From positions 62,001 to 126,000 of the forward strand of contig NZ_UAUI01000008.1 of assembly GCF_900455735.1 (NCBI RefSeq): a stretch of 64,000 nucleotides of DNA, read 5' to 3'. Positions 25,989-34,514 of this stretch are shown here, piece by piece (the first letter of the stretch is position 1; each line of letters starts with the position of its first letter). The position numbers and the translations under genes were made by a program. The DNA is from Rhodococcus wratislaviensis. Its GTDB lineage: Bacteria; Actinomycetota; Actinomycetes; Mycobacteriales; Mycobacteriaceae. The notes below the pieces were generated by a model. That model was not told the DNA's origin. It made no database searches and saw only the letters and a program-made list of their open reading frames with translations.

Positions 25989-27122
25989 TTATCGGGGGTC
26001 GCAGATCTTCCAGGTGCCGTCGACCTTCTCGAGGTTGAACGTGCGCCACGACTGCTCGCCGGGGTTGGCGGCCGTGTGGGCTTTCACCTGGGCGATGGCG
26101 GTGTCGCCGGTGATCTGCACGGCGTCGACGCCGCCGACCACCGGAATGTTCTGCTGCGTCACGGCGACCTGGTGGACCTCGGCGAAATCCTGATCCGAGA
26201 TGCCCTGGTAGTACTCGGCGAGGCTGCCGCAGGTGCTGGTGCGCAGCGTCGCGAGATCGCCCTGGGTGAGCGCCGCGACGAACGTGTCGATCGTTCCCTG
26301 CACCTGCGCCTCGGGTGAGTTCTCGGCCCGGTTGTTGGTGTAGACCACCACGCCGGCGACCGCGATGGCGGCGACGACGATGACGCCGGCGGCGATCGCG
26401 GCGAACAGCCACGCCTTGCCGTGCTTCTTCGCAGGCTGCTGCGCCGCGGCGACGCGTTGCGGTGCGCTCTGCTGGGGCGGCAGCACCCGCTGCGGTGCGG
26501 CCTTCGGCGGTGTGGGCGCCGGCCGCGGGGGAGCGGGCGGCGGGGGCACCGGCCGCGAGTTCTGGGGTTGGTTCGCCTGGGCGGCGGCAGGTCGGGGCGG
26601 CGGCGGCGTCGCCGGGACGGCGGGCTTGGTCACCGGGATCGCGACCGTCTCGTCGTCGGATGGCGGTTTCGCCTGCCCCTGCGCCGCCGGGTTCCGTGTG
26701 GTGGGTGTGCGGTGCATCTTCACCGTCGCGGCGTCGCCCGAGGCCGGCACGCCCTTCTGCGTCGGGATCGCGGTGGTGGCCGCCTCGGATGCCGTGTCCG
26801 CGGGTGTCGCGGCGGCGTTCGCGCCGGCCTGAGGTGCCTCGGCTCGCGGGCGTGGCGCGGGAGGCTTGGGCAGTTCGGGCTGCGGCTCGTCGGCCTTCTT
26901 CTCTGCTGCCTTCTCTGGCGCCTTCTTCTGCGGGGGCTTCGGCTCGGGCGACTTCGGCGCGGCGGGCTCTGCGCCCGCCGCGGGCTGCGCGGTCTTCGCA
27001 GGCTTCGCGGTCGTGTCGGCGCCACCCGTGCCCTTGTCGGTGGTAGTGCCGGCCGCGGCCGGGCCGGACGGTGCGTCCGTGGCCGGTTTCTGAGTCGATT
27101 CGTCTTTCTTCGGGTCCTGCAC
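25989..27122 (-). CDS. proline/alanine-rich single-pass membrane protein, Rv0361-like
   Basis: A 377-residue protein. Residues 1-235 are disordered and rich in Pro, Ala and Lys, with a KKAPEKAAEKKADEPQPELPKPP-type charged section and poly-Pro runs that suggest a long cytoplasmic arm. A transmembrane helix spans about 240-265 (WLFAAIAAGVIVVAAIAVAGV). The outer domain (about 275-377, NTF2/DUF4878-like) includes VQGTIDTFVAALTQGDLATLRTSTC and ends EKVDGTWKICDPR. GTG 27122 follows GAGGGG. Position relative to fba and DUF3151 matches M. tuberculosis Rv0361. Function unknown. Confidence 0.78.
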   Translation of the reverse strand: MQDPKKDESTQKPATDAPSGPAAAGTTTDKGTGGADTTAKPAKTAQPAAGAEPAAPKSPEPKPPQKKAPEKAAEKKADEPQPELPKPPAPRPRAEAPQAGANAAATPADTASEAATTAIPTQKGVPASGDAATVKMHRTPTTRNPAAQGQAKPPSDDETVAIPVTKPAVPATPPPPRPAAAQANQPQNSRPVPPPPAPPRPAPTPPKAAPQRVLPPQQSAPQRVAAAQQPAKKHGKAWLFAAIAAGVIVVAAIAVAGVVVYTNNRAENSPEAQVQGTIDTFVAALTQGDLATLRTSTCGSLAEYYQGISDQDFAEVHQVAVTQQNIPVVGGVDAVQITGDTAIAQVKAHTAANPGEQSWRTFNLEKVDGTWKICDPR

Positions 27123-27260
27123 GCGCTGCCCCTCGGTCTGCAGAGAAATGAACGTTGGGGGCAGCCTAACGACAACGTGCGTCATCGGAGACCGCGACAG
27201 CCCGCGTCGCGGACGCGGGCCGGCGCAGTGACGGCGCCGCGGCGGGGGCACAATAGGCGC

Positions 27261-27677
27261 ATGACGTCTTTCGGTGACCTTCTCGGACCACAGCCCACGC
27301 TGCTCCCCGGGGACGACGAGGCCGAGTCGGCCCTGTTGAACCACGAGGATCCGGCTTCCGTCGCAGCCGCCCATCCCACCGCATCCATCGCATGGGCCTA
27401 CCTGGCCGAGGCGGCCCTCCAGGCCGACGAGACCATCGCGGCATACGCCTACGCGCGCACCGGGTACCACCGTGGACTGGACCAGTTGCGTCGCAACGGC
27501 TGGAAGGGTTTCGGCCCGGTTCCGTACAGCCACGAACCCAACCGTGGTTTCCTCCGGTGCGTAGCCGTGCTGGCGAAGGCGGCGAAGGCGATCGGCGAAA
27601 CGGACGAGTACGCGCGGTGCCTCGATCTGCTCGAGGACTGCGATCCCCGAGCTGCCGAAGCGCTTGGCGTCGGTTAA
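27261..27677 (+). CDS. DUF3151 family protein
   Basis: A 138-residue soluble protein of unknown function conserved in actinobacteria. The family core is WAYLAEAALQADETIAAYAYARTGYHRGLDQLRRNGWKG, followed by VPYSHEPNRGFLRCV. The Rv0360c counterpart in M. tuberculosis has the same neighbourhood. ATG 27261. The downstream membrane gene appears to start inside its last codons, suggesting co-translation. Confidence 0.85.
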   Translation: MTSFGDLLGPQPTLLPGDDEAESALLNHEDPASVAAAHPTASIAWAYLAEAALQADETIAAYAYARTGYHRGLDQLRRNGWKGFGPVPYSHEPNRGFLRCVAVLAKAAKAIGETDEYARCLDLLEDCDPRAAEALGVG

Positions 27678-28809
27678 CGCCCTCAGCTCGGCGAAAGTCC
27701 GTGGCCGGGACGGGCTGAGGACTTCGGCCCAGCGACTGCGGGTGTCGGCACTGCCCATCCTGCAGTGCGCGATCGCCGCCGGCGCCGCCTGGTGGGTGGC
27801 GACGGTGGTGATCGGTCACCCGACGCCGTTCTTCGCGCCGATCGCCGCGGTGGTGTCGCTGGGGCTGTCTCTCGGCGCCCGCCTGCGCCGTTCCGTCGAG
27901 TTGGTGGCCGGTGTCACGATCGGGATCGGGGTCGGCGACCTCATCGTCTCCGTCATCGGGAGCGGGACCTGGCAGATCACGCTGGTCGTGATGCTGGCGA
28001 TGTCCGCGGCGGTGTTGCTGAACAGCGGGCCGATCTTCTCGATGCAGGCGGGGAACTCCGCGGTGCTCGTGGCGACGTTGCTGCCTCCCGGCGGCACCGC
28101 GGGTATCGACCGCATGGTGGACGCCTTGACCGGTGGTCTGGTGGGGATCGCCGTCGTCGCGCTGATTCCCACACATCCCGTGGGGCGGGCGCGGAAGTAC
28201 GCCGCGAACGTTCTCGGGACGGCGTCCGAGGTGATGCAGCTGGTGGCCGACGGTTTGGTGGCCAACGACGACAAGCCCATCGAGGAGGCGCTGAAGAAGG
28301 CGCGGGCAACGCAGGCGTCCATCGACACGTTGCGGACCCACCTCGCGGGCGGCCGTGAGATCAGCCGAATCTCGCCGCTGTACTGGAACACCCGCGGCCG
28401 GCTCGAGCGACTCACCGCGGCCGCGGACCCACTCGACAATGCGTTGCGCAACATCCGGGTTCTTGCGCGGCGTTCGCTCACGCTGGTGCGTGACGACGAG
28501 ATTCTCAACCCACGGCTCGTCGACCAGGTGGAGAAACTCGCCCACGCCCTGGAAACCCTCCGGCAGATGGCGCTCGCGGACCCCGGTCAGCAACCCGATC
28601 AGGCCGAGGCGGCGCGGGTGCTGCGTTCGGTGGCGTCCGGGTTGAAGCCGGAACTGGTGGAGAACGCGGGCTTGTCGGCCACTGTCGTCTTCGCGCAGAT
28701 CCGGTCTCTGACCGTCGACCTTCTGCAGGTCGCGGGGCTGAAACGCATCTCGGCGATCGCCACCCTGCCGCCGACCGTGGAGAAGCCGGCCTATCGTCCC
28801 GAGCTCTGA
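27664..28809 (+). CDS. FUSC/aromatic acid exporter-like membrane protein
   Basis: A 381-residue protein. The N-terminal half contains about six hydrophobic helices beginning at LPILQCAIAAGAAWWVATVVIG. The segment FFAPIAAVVSLGLSLGARLRRSVELVAGVTIGIGVGDL is the hallmark of FUSC/DUF939 exporters. The C-terminal half is soluble and helical, with heptad-like stretches, as in AaeB/YccS-type proteins that export aromatic carboxylic acids. The TTG start at 27664 overlaps the DUF3151 stop by 14 bases and is tentative. Substrate unknown. Confidence 0.75.
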   Translation: MASVNALSSAKVRGRDGLRTSAQRLRVSALPILQCAIAAGAAWWVATVVIGHPTPFFAPIAAVVSLGLSLGARLRRSVELVAGVTIGIGVGDLIVSVIGSGTWQITLVVMLAMSAAVLLNSGPIFSMQAGNSAVLVATLLPPGGTAGIDRMVDALTGGLVGIAVVALIPTHPVGRARKYAANVLGTASEVMQLVADGLVANDDKPIEEALKKARATQASIDTLRTHLAGGREISRISPLYWNTRGRLERLTAAADPLDNALRNIRVLARRSLTLVRDDEILNPRLVDQVEKLAHALETLRQMALADPGQQPDQAEAARVLRSVASGLKPELVENAGLSATVVFAQIRSLTVDLLQVAGLKRISAIATLPPTVEKPAYRPEL

Positions 28810-28830
28810 CCACCCGAGCACGCTGTTGAA

Positions 28831-28852
28831 CATATGCGCATGTGCGCATATG
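28831..28852 (+). promoter_or_regulatory. perfect palindromic operator before the CDF exporter gene
   Basis: CATATGCGCA and TGCGCATATG flank a TG centre, a perfect 10-bp inverted repeat 30 bases before the start codon. ArsR/SmtB metal sensors bind palindromes of this ATATG...CATAT type, and a CDF transporter is a usual target. The sensor gene is not in this window. Confidence 0.65.
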
Positions 28853-28881
28853 ATCGGCACAACTCGGGAGGAGGCTTACCC

Positions 28882-29808
28882 ATGGGAGTCGGTCACGGAC
28901 ACTCGCACGGCAATACGCAAGGCAGCGGTGAGGTAGGTCCGTCGCGGGGGCGGATCCGCCGCATGGTGATTGCTCTCGTCATCCTCCTCGCGTTCCTGGT
29001 TCTCGAGGTCGTCGTCGGTCTGACCGTCAACTCGCTGTCGCTGCTCGCCGACGCCGGGCACATGCTGACCGACGTCGTCGGAATGTCGATGGGGCTCGTC
29101 GCACTTCTCCTGGCACGCAAGGGCAGTGCCACCGCGGCCCGGACCTTCGGCTGGCACCGCGCCGAAGTGCTCACGGCCATGGCCAACGCCGCGATGCTGC
29201 TTGCCGTCGCGGTCTGGGTGTTCTACGAGGCGATCTCCCGCATCGGCGATGCCCCCGAACTTCCCGGCATGGCGCTGATTCTCACCGCATCCGTCGGACT
29301 GGCCGCGAACCTCGTGGTGATGCTGATGCTGCGCGCCGATTCCAAGGACAGCCTGGCCGTCCGCGGCGCATATCTCGAAGTGCTCGCGGACGCCGTCGGC
29401 AGTGTCGGCGTGCTCATCGCCGGCGGACTCGTGCTGGCGTTCGACTGGACCTACGCCGACATCATCGTCGGTGTCCTCATCTCGCTGTGGGTCATTCCGC
29501 GGGCGATGAAACTGGCCGCCGCGTCGCTGCGCATCCTCACGCAGGCCTCTCCCGAGGACGTCGATGTCGAATCGGTGCAGGCCGACCTCGAAGCGCTGCC
29601 CGGGGTCACCGGTGTGCACGACCTCCACGTGTGGACGCTGACGACAGGAATGGATGTGGCCACCGTCCACCTGACCACGGACGCCGACTCGTCCGTCGTC
29701 CTCGAATCGGCGCGGATCGTCCTCGAGAGCCACCTGCTCTCGCACGCCACCGTGCAGGTGGAATCCACCGCCAACGGACGCCACTGCGCCGAGAACGTCA
29801 CCTGGTAG
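28882..29808 (+). CDS. cation diffusion facilitator (CDF) metal exporter
   Basis: A 308-residue divalent metal/H+ antiporter. The N-terminus is His-rich (GHGHSHG), six transmembrane helices follow, and the metal-site motifs are LLADAGHMLTDVVG near residue 52 (HxxxD) and LEVLADAVGSVGVLIAG near 168. The C-terminal cytoplasmic domain has VTGVHDLHVWTL near 245. This arrangement fits zinc-type CDF proteins such as CzcD/ZitB. ATG 28882 follows GGGAGGAGG. A palindrome upstream suggests control by a metal-sensing ArsR-type repressor. Confidence 0.9.
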   Translation: MGVGHGHSHGNTQGSGEVGPSRGRIRRMVIALVILLAFLVLEVVVGLTVNSLSLLADAGHMLTDVVGMSMGLVALLLARKGSATAARTFGWHRAEVLTAMANAAMLLAVAVWVFYEAISRIGDAPELPGMALILTASVGLAANLVVMLMLRADSKDSLAVRGAYLEVLADAVGSVGVLIAGGLVLAFDWTYADIIVGVLISLWVIPRAMKLAAASLRILTQASPEDVDVESVQADLEALPGVTGVHDLHVWTLTTGMDVATVHLTTDADSSVVLESARIVLESHLLSHATVQVESTANGRHCAENVTW

Positions 29809-29877
29809 GCGCCCTGTCTGTTTCGTCCGGTATCGCGGCGGGAAATCGTCGTGGGACGACTCACGGAATGGAACACC

Positions 29878-30300
29878 ATGTCCACTCTCGCAGCGTTCGC
29901 ACGACCCGTCGCCGTCGCCGCATTCGGTGCGGCCGCCCTCTTCGCAGCACCCGCCGCCGCCTCGGCCGCGCCGTTCATGCCCGACCCGCTGGCGAACTGC
30001 GGGGGCGATCCGAGCATCATCGTCGAGAAGGAAGAGGGCGATCTGGTCGAGTGGGATTTCGACGCTCCCAAGGGTGCGACGACCGACGCGCAGGTGACTG
30101 ATCTCAACATCGGTCAGGCGCCGACGCTCGGCACGTCCGGGCCCCTCGTGAACGAGGAGGGCGACGCCGAAGGGCCGGAGAAGGATCTGCCCGGATTCAC
30201 CGCCCACCTGATCCCCGGCGGAACCTACGATCCGGACGGTCCTGCCAAGAACGACGCTGCAACCTGCCCCCTCGGCTTCGGATTCGCCGTCACACAGTGA
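29878..30300 (+). CDS. small secreted protein of unknown function
   Basis: A 140-residue precursor. The signal peptide spans about residues 1-31, with an Ala-rich core and the cleavage site ASA-AP. The mature protein is acidic, with two cysteines (LANCGG and AATCPL) that could form one disulfide, and is about 109 residues long. No domain is recognised. ATG 29878 has GGAA upstream; a GTG at 29851 would give a longer, less signal-like N-terminus. It is convergent with the next gene, 3 bases apart. Confidence 0.68.
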   Translation: MSTLAAFARPVAVAAFGAAALFAAPAAASAAPFMPDPLANCGGDPSIIVEKEEGDLVEWDFDAPKGATTDAQVTDLNIGQAPTLGTSGPLVNEEGDAEGPEKDLPGFTAHLIPGGTYDPDGPAKNDAATCPLGFGFAVTQ

Positions 30301-30303
30301 CCG

Positions 30304-30765
30304 TCACTTGGTGAACCGGGTGACGCCCGCACCCGGTCGCCACAGATCGACATACAGATGGTCGCCGTCGACGGTGGTGAGCACTACCTCGTCGAGGCTG
30401 AGTTCGAAGACGTCCGCCTCGGGGATCTCGTCGGGGTAGTGCTCGAGGATCTGCAGTTTCCGCTCCCCGAGGACTTCCTCTGCGCGGCCGCTGATCTTGG
30501 CGTCGCCGCCCTCCATCGTGTGGTGACCGGGGTTGCTGTGGAGAGAGAATCGCGGATCACGTTGGAGGTCGCGCACTTTGCGTGCGCCGACCATCGAACC
30601 GAGCAGTAACGCGCCCTCGTAGAACTCGACCTCGGTGCCGCTCACCCTCGGGGAACCGTCCTTGCGGAGCGTCGCCAGCACGTGGTGCTTGTGCGCCTCG
30701 AAGCGTGCGGCGACAGCCTTGGCGAGGTCGGGTGCGTCGGTCTCGAACTGTGTCCAATTGGTCAT
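30304..30765 (-). CDS. pyridoxamine 5'-phosphate oxidase-fold protein
   Basis: A 153-residue split-barrel flavin-binding protein. The core FEAHKHHVLATLRKDGSPRVSGTEVEF and MVGARKVRDLQRDPRFSLH are typical of the PNPOx-like/F420-dependent reductase group of actinobacteria. FMN versus F420 binding cannot be decided. The gene is divergent from a WYL-type regulator, and a 10-bp inverted repeat lies between them, so it is a likely regulatory target. Confidence 0.8.
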   Translation of the reverse strand: MTNWTQFETDAPDLAKAVAARFEAHKHHVLATLRKDGSPRVSGTEVEFYEGALLLGSMVGARKVRDLQRDPRFSLHSNPGHHTMEGGDAKISGRAEEVLGERKLQILEHYPDEIPEADVFELSLDEVVLTTVDGDHLYVDLWRPGAGVTRFTK

Positions 30766-30785
30766 ACGGACCAGTGTGCTCTCCC

Positions 30786-30810
30786 ATCCCTGACATCTCC
30801 TGTCAGGGAT
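30786..30810. promoter_or_regulatory. inverted repeat in the divergent PNPOx/WYL-regulator promoter
   Basis: ATCCCTGACA (30786-30795) and TGTCAGGGAT (30801-30810) form a perfect 10-bp inverted repeat with a 5-base centre. It is 18 bases before the regulator start and 20 bases before the divergent flavoprotein start. This is the most likely binding site for the neighbouring regulator. Confidence 0.65.
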
Positions 30811-30828
30811 TCTCACTAGAATCGGAGC

Positions 30829-31785
30829 ATGCGTTCCAGTCGGCTCGTCGAGGTGATGCTTCGTCTGGAAGGCAGCCGCGGGGCCACCGCGCAGCAACTC
30901 GCGGACGAACTCGGGGTCTCGGTCCGCACCGTGTATCGCGACGTCACGGCGTTGTCGGCGGCAGGCGTGCCGTTGTGGACGGAGAGCGGACCCGGCGGCG
31001 GAATCCGGTTGCTCGACGGCTGGCAGTCGAAACTCGGCGGCATGACGGGGGCGGAGACGTCCGCGTTGATGTTGCTCGGCGTCCCGTCGATCGCCGACGA
31101 TCTCGGACTTCGCGACGTCACCGCTGCGGCGCAGTCGAAGCTGTTGGGGGCGTTGCCGGTCCCGCTGCGCGCCGGGGCTCAGCTGTGGCGGGACCGGCTC
31201 TACGTCGACGCCCCCGGCTGGTTCGCCGGGCCGCGCGACACCGGTGATCTCCCGGTGGTGGCGTCGGCGGTGCTCGAGGGTCGGCGCCTCGGCATCCGCT
31301 ACCGCAAGGGGAGCCGTTCCGCGGCAAGAACTCTCGACCCTCTGGGGCTGGTGGCGAAGGCCGGTGTCTGGTATCTCGTTGCGCAGCATCGCAGACGGAC
31401 GCTGTCGTACCGGGTGTCGCGGATCAGCGGCGCAACCGTGCTGAAGCAACCGGCGGTGCGGCCGGACGACTTCGATCTGGGTGCGTGGTGGACGGCGTCG
31501 GTGGCCGAATTCGATCGTGCGCTCCTGCGATTCCGGTGCCGGGTGCGGCTCTCGCCCGCGTCGTGGCGCCGGCTGCCCCGGGTGGTCGGTGTGGAGGCCG
31601 CACGCGTCGAACCCGGACCGCCCGACGACGAGGGCTGGGTAACCGTCGACCTGTTGCTCGAGGCCGAGGACGTGGCACTCGACCAGTTGACCGTTCTCGG
31701 CGGGGGAGTCGAAGTGCTCCAGCCGCACTCGCTGCGCGAATCGCTGCGTGCAGTGGGCGACGCGATCGCCCGCCGGAACGGCTGA
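30829..31785 (+). CDS. YafY/WYL-domain transcriptional regulator
   Basis: A 318-residue regulator. The N-terminal HTH_11 winged helix (about 5-60) contains TAQQLADELGVSVRTVYRDVTALSAAGVP. The WYL domain (about 135-230) has ARTLDPLGLVAKAGVWYLVAQ, where the WYL signature appears as WYL, and a WCX-type C-terminal domain follows. WYL regulators bind ligands and often control the adjacent divergent gene, here a flavin-binding protein. A perfect palindrome lies just upstream. ATG 30829. Confidence 0.87.
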   Translation: MRSSRLVEVMLRLEGSRGATAQQLADELGVSVRTVYRDVTALSAAGVPLWTESGPGGGIRLLDGWQSKLGGMTGAETSALMLLGVPSIADDLGLRDVTAAAQSKLLGALPVPLRAGAQLWRDRLYVDAPGWFAGPRDTGDLPVVASAVLEGRRLGIRYRKGSRSAARTLDPLGLVAKAGVWYLVAQHRRRTLSYRVSRISGATVLKQPAVRPDDFDLGAWWTASVAEFDRALLRFRCRVRLSPASWRRLPRVVGVEAARVEPGPPDDEGWVTVDLLLEAEDVALDQLTVLGGGVEVLQPHSLRESLRAVGDAIARRNG

Positions 31786-31802
31786 GGCGGACTACTGCCG
31801 CG

Positions 31803-32972
31803 TCACCCGAGTCGTTCGAGCACCGTGGCATTGGCGAGTCCGCCTGCCTCACACATGGTCTGCAGTCCGAACCGGGCCCCGCGCTGCTCCATCGCGTTCA
31901 CCAGCGTGGTCATGATCCGGGCGCCGCTGGCCCCCAGCGGATGCCCGAGCGCGATCGCACCGCCGTGCACGTTGACGCGGTCCAGGTCGGCTCCCGTGTC
32001 TGCGGCCCAGGCCAGGACCACCGGCGCGAAGGCCTCGTTGACCTCGAACAGGTCGATGTCGGAGATGTCGAGCCCGCTGCGCTGCAGTACCTTGCGTGTC
32101 GCGGGAATGACGGCGGTGAGCATCATCAGCGGGTCGTCGCCGACGACGGAGAAGCTGTGGAGCCGGGCCAGGGGCCGCAGTCCCAGACGTCCCGCGATCT
32201 CACTCGTGGTGATCATGAGCGCCGCACTTCCGTCCGACAGGGGACTGCTGTTGCCCGCGGTGATCGACCAGTCGATCTGTGGGAATCTCTCCCCGTAGAC
32301 GTCGCTGCGGAAGGCGGGTCGTAGGCCGGCGAGAGTTTCCAGTGTCGTGTCCGGCCGGATGGCCTCGTCGACGGTCAGCTCCGGCAGGACGGCGAGTTCC
32401 TTCGCGAAGTTCCCGGCACTCGTTGCCGCCGCGGCCTTCTGGTGGCTGCGCAGGGCGAACTCGTCCAGCTGGGTGCGCGACAGTCCCCACCGGGCGGCGA
32501 TGAGTTCGGCGCTGATGCCCTGCGGGACCAGACCGTCGGGGTAACGGCGCTCGAAGCCCACGCCCATCGATTCGCGTCCGATGCTGCTGGACCCCATCGG
32601 AACTCGGCCCATCGATTCGACACCGGCGGCGACGACGATGTCGTAGGCGCCGGACATCACGCCCTGCGCGGCGAAGTGAACGGCCTGCTGGCTGCTGCCG
32701 CACTGCCGATCGACGGTCGTGCCGGGCACGGATTCGGGAAATCCGGCGGCCAGAAGTGCACTGCGGGTGATGTTCTGGCTCTGGTCACCGACCTGGGTGA
32801 CGGTGCCGCCGATGACGTCGTCGATCAGTGCGGGATCGATTCCCGTGCGCTCGACGAGGGCCGACAGGCTGTGGGCGAGGAGGTCGACCGGGTGCACTCC
32901 GTGCAGGGCGCCCGAGGGCTTGCCCTTGCCGATCGGCGTGCGGATGGCCTCGACGATAACGGCGTCTCTCAT
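31803..32972 (-). CDS. thiolase (acetyl-CoA acyltransferase)
   Basis: A 389-residue thiolase. The nucleophilic Cys is in TVDRQCGSSQQAVHFAA near residue 90, the second active-site region is VNEAFAPV near 330 with NVHGGAIALGHPLGASGAR (catalytic His), and the final Cys is in MCEAGGLANA near 375. Such enzymes cleave 3-ketoacyl-CoA in beta-oxidation or condense acetyl-CoA. Chain-length preference cannot be read. ATG 32972. The upstream minus-strand gene is a frameshifted MFS pump separated by a 40-nt hairpin. Confidence 0.9.
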   Translation of the reverse strand: MRDAVIVEAIRTPIGKGKPSGALHGVHPVDLLAHSLSALVERTGIDPALIDDVIGGTVTQVGDQSQNITRSALLAAGFPESVPGTTVDRQCGSSQQAVHFAAQGVMSGAYDIVVAAGVESMGRVPMGSSSIGRESMGVGFERRYPDGLVPQGISAELIAARWGLSRTQLDEFALRSHQKAAAATSAGNFAKELAVLPELTVDEAIRPDTTLETLAGLRPAFRSDVYGERFPQIDWSITAGNSSPLSDGSAALMITTSEIAGRLGLRPLARLHSFSVVGDDPLMMLTAVIPATRKVLQRSGLDISDIDLFEVNEAFAPVVLAWAADTGADLDRVNVHGGAIALGHPLGASGARIMTTLVNAMEQRGARFGLQTMCEAGGLANATVLERLG

Positions 32973-32991
32973 GACGGTTCCTTTCGGTGCT

Positions 32992-33031
32992 GTGAGTACT
33001 TGTCAACCGCGGGCGGTTGACAAGTACTCAC
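32992..33031. repeat. 40-nt GTGAGT/ACTCAC hairpin, TTGTCAACCGC subtype, copy 1
   Basis: GTGAGTACTTGTCAACCGC (32992-33010) and its exact complement at 33013-33031 form a perfect 19-bp stem with a GG centre. The end of the MFS frame, including its TGA, lies inside it. The arms are identical to those of the copy at 36699; only the two central bases differ. Confidence 0.8.
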
Positions 33032-34408
33032 GGGGTGGGTTCATCCCTGAGGCGGCGAGTGCGGCGACGACGGCCACCACGGCCACCGCCGACCAGGCGA
33101 GTTGGAATGCGGAGTGGGTGTCTTCGTAACCGGCGGTCGTACCGAGGAGGGCGACCAGCATGCTCACACCCAGCACGGTTCCGATCTGACGGCTCATGGT
33201 GACGACGGCGCTACCGGTGGCCGCGCGCGACTGCGGTAGTCCGGCGGTGGCGGACGACAGAATCGTCGGCAACGCCAGTCCGACTCCGACACCGGCGATC
33301 ATCCAGCCGGGCAGCAGTTCCGACGCGTACTGCGGTTCCATCCCGACGGACGAGAGGACGAGTAAGGCGCCGGCCGCCCAGAGGGTGCTGCCCGCCGCGG
33401 TGAGCGCTCCGGCCGAGAATCTGCGGGACAGGAACTGGCCGACGATGGCGAACACCGGCACCATCAACGGGCCCGGCGCGATAGCGAGACCCGTCAGCAG
33501 CGCAGAGTACCCCCACACCTGCTGCAACCACAGGATGTTCGCGAGCAGGCCGGCCGCGAAGGCAGCACTGAACGCGAGGGCGGTCACGTTCGACCAGGCG
33601 AACGTGCGCACCTTCAGCATGGCGGGTTCGATGAGGGCTCGCGCTGCCGGCTGTTGCTCCACCAGAACAGTGCGACGGACGCGGCAGCCACGGTGAACGC
33701 GATCGCGATTCGGGGGTCGCCCCATCCCCAGTCGGGTCCCTGGACCAGCCCGAGTGCGAGGGCGCCGATGCCGACGGTCAGCAGGACAGCGCCGAACAGG
33801 TCGAGGTCGGTGTCGCGGGCGGTCGGACGGAAGTCGGGGACCAACCGGACGGTGGAGATCAGGAAGGCGATACCGATGGGGACGTTGATCAGGAAGGCCC
33901 AGCGCCACGACGCCTCGACGAGCAGACCACCCACCACGGGTCCGAAGGCCGCGGCCGCGGCGCCCGACGCGGCCCAGATCCGGACCGCGCCCGCACGCTT
34001 GGCTTCGGGAACCGTGCTGATCAGCAGTCCCAGGCCGGCGGGGGTCAATGCGGCCGCACCGACGGCCTGGAGAAGTCGGAAGGCGACGAGCAGCCACAGT
34101 GAGGGGCTCAGCGCGCACGCCGCGCTGGCCGCCGTGAACAGCGCCAGCCCGAGAAGGAATCCGCGCCGGCGGCCGACGCGGTCGGCCCAGCGTCCGAGCG
34201 GAACCAGGAGTGCGGCGAACACGATCGCGTAGCCGCCCAGCACCCAGCTGACGTCGCCGAGGCTGTAGCCGGGGTAGCTCGCCGCGATGTCGCCGAACGC
34301 GACGTTGACGACGAACAGATCGAGGCTGGCGACGAACGACGCGCCGGAGAGGACGGTGAGGAGTGGGCCGAGCCGTACTTTCTCACGCACCTGACTATTG
34401 AGGGCCAT
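33003..34408 (-). pseudogene. MFS drug-efflux transporter (DHA2, 14-TM type) with a frameshift
   Basis: The N-terminal part starts at ATG 34408 and runs in one frame through GRWADRVGRRRGFLLG (motif A) and GGYAIVFAALLVPLG to a premature stop near 33614. The C-terminal part, from LIEPAMLKVRTFAWSN to MNPPREYLSTARG, continues in another frame to 33003. Joining them near 33634-33638 (run GAGCCCTCATC on the coding strand) restores about 468 residues, the usual length of EmrB/QacA-type pumps. The data fit loss of one base. This could be a true pseudogene or a sequencing error. Its promoter carries two HxlR-like operators. Confidence 0.8.
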
Positions 34409-34414
34409 AGTCAG
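34391..34414. promoter_or_regulatory. operator-like repeat over the MFS start codon
   Basis: CTGACTAT and ATAGTCAG form a perfect 8-bp inverted repeat with an 8-base centre that covers the ATG of the MFS gene. It carries the same CTGACTAT half-site as the sites at 34425 and 36167. Confidence 0.55.
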
Positions 34415-34420
34415 CAATGT

Positions 34421-34452
34421 ACACCTGACTATGGCTATGGCAAGTCAGGTGT
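34421..34452. promoter_or_regulatory. HxlR-type operator between the MFS and molybdopterin genes
   Basis: ACACCTGACT (34421-34430) and AGTCAGGTGT (34443-34452) are perfect inverted arms. The inner 24 bases, beginning CTGACTATGG and ending GCAAGTCAG, match the site at 36167-36190 at about 20 of 24 positions, including the spacing. It lies between the divergent MFS and sulfite-oxidase-like genes and could control both. Confidence 0.7.
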
Positions 34453-34514
34453 GACGGACGCCTCGGATCGACGGTTTGCGCTGCAGAGATCCCGTGGCGG
34501 TCCTAACGTGAGGC

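Noticed and set aside
26440..27110. Low-complexity repeat region
   Set aside because: It encodes the Pro/Ala-rich arm of the Rv0361-like membrane protein; the repeats are codon-level, not a mobile element.
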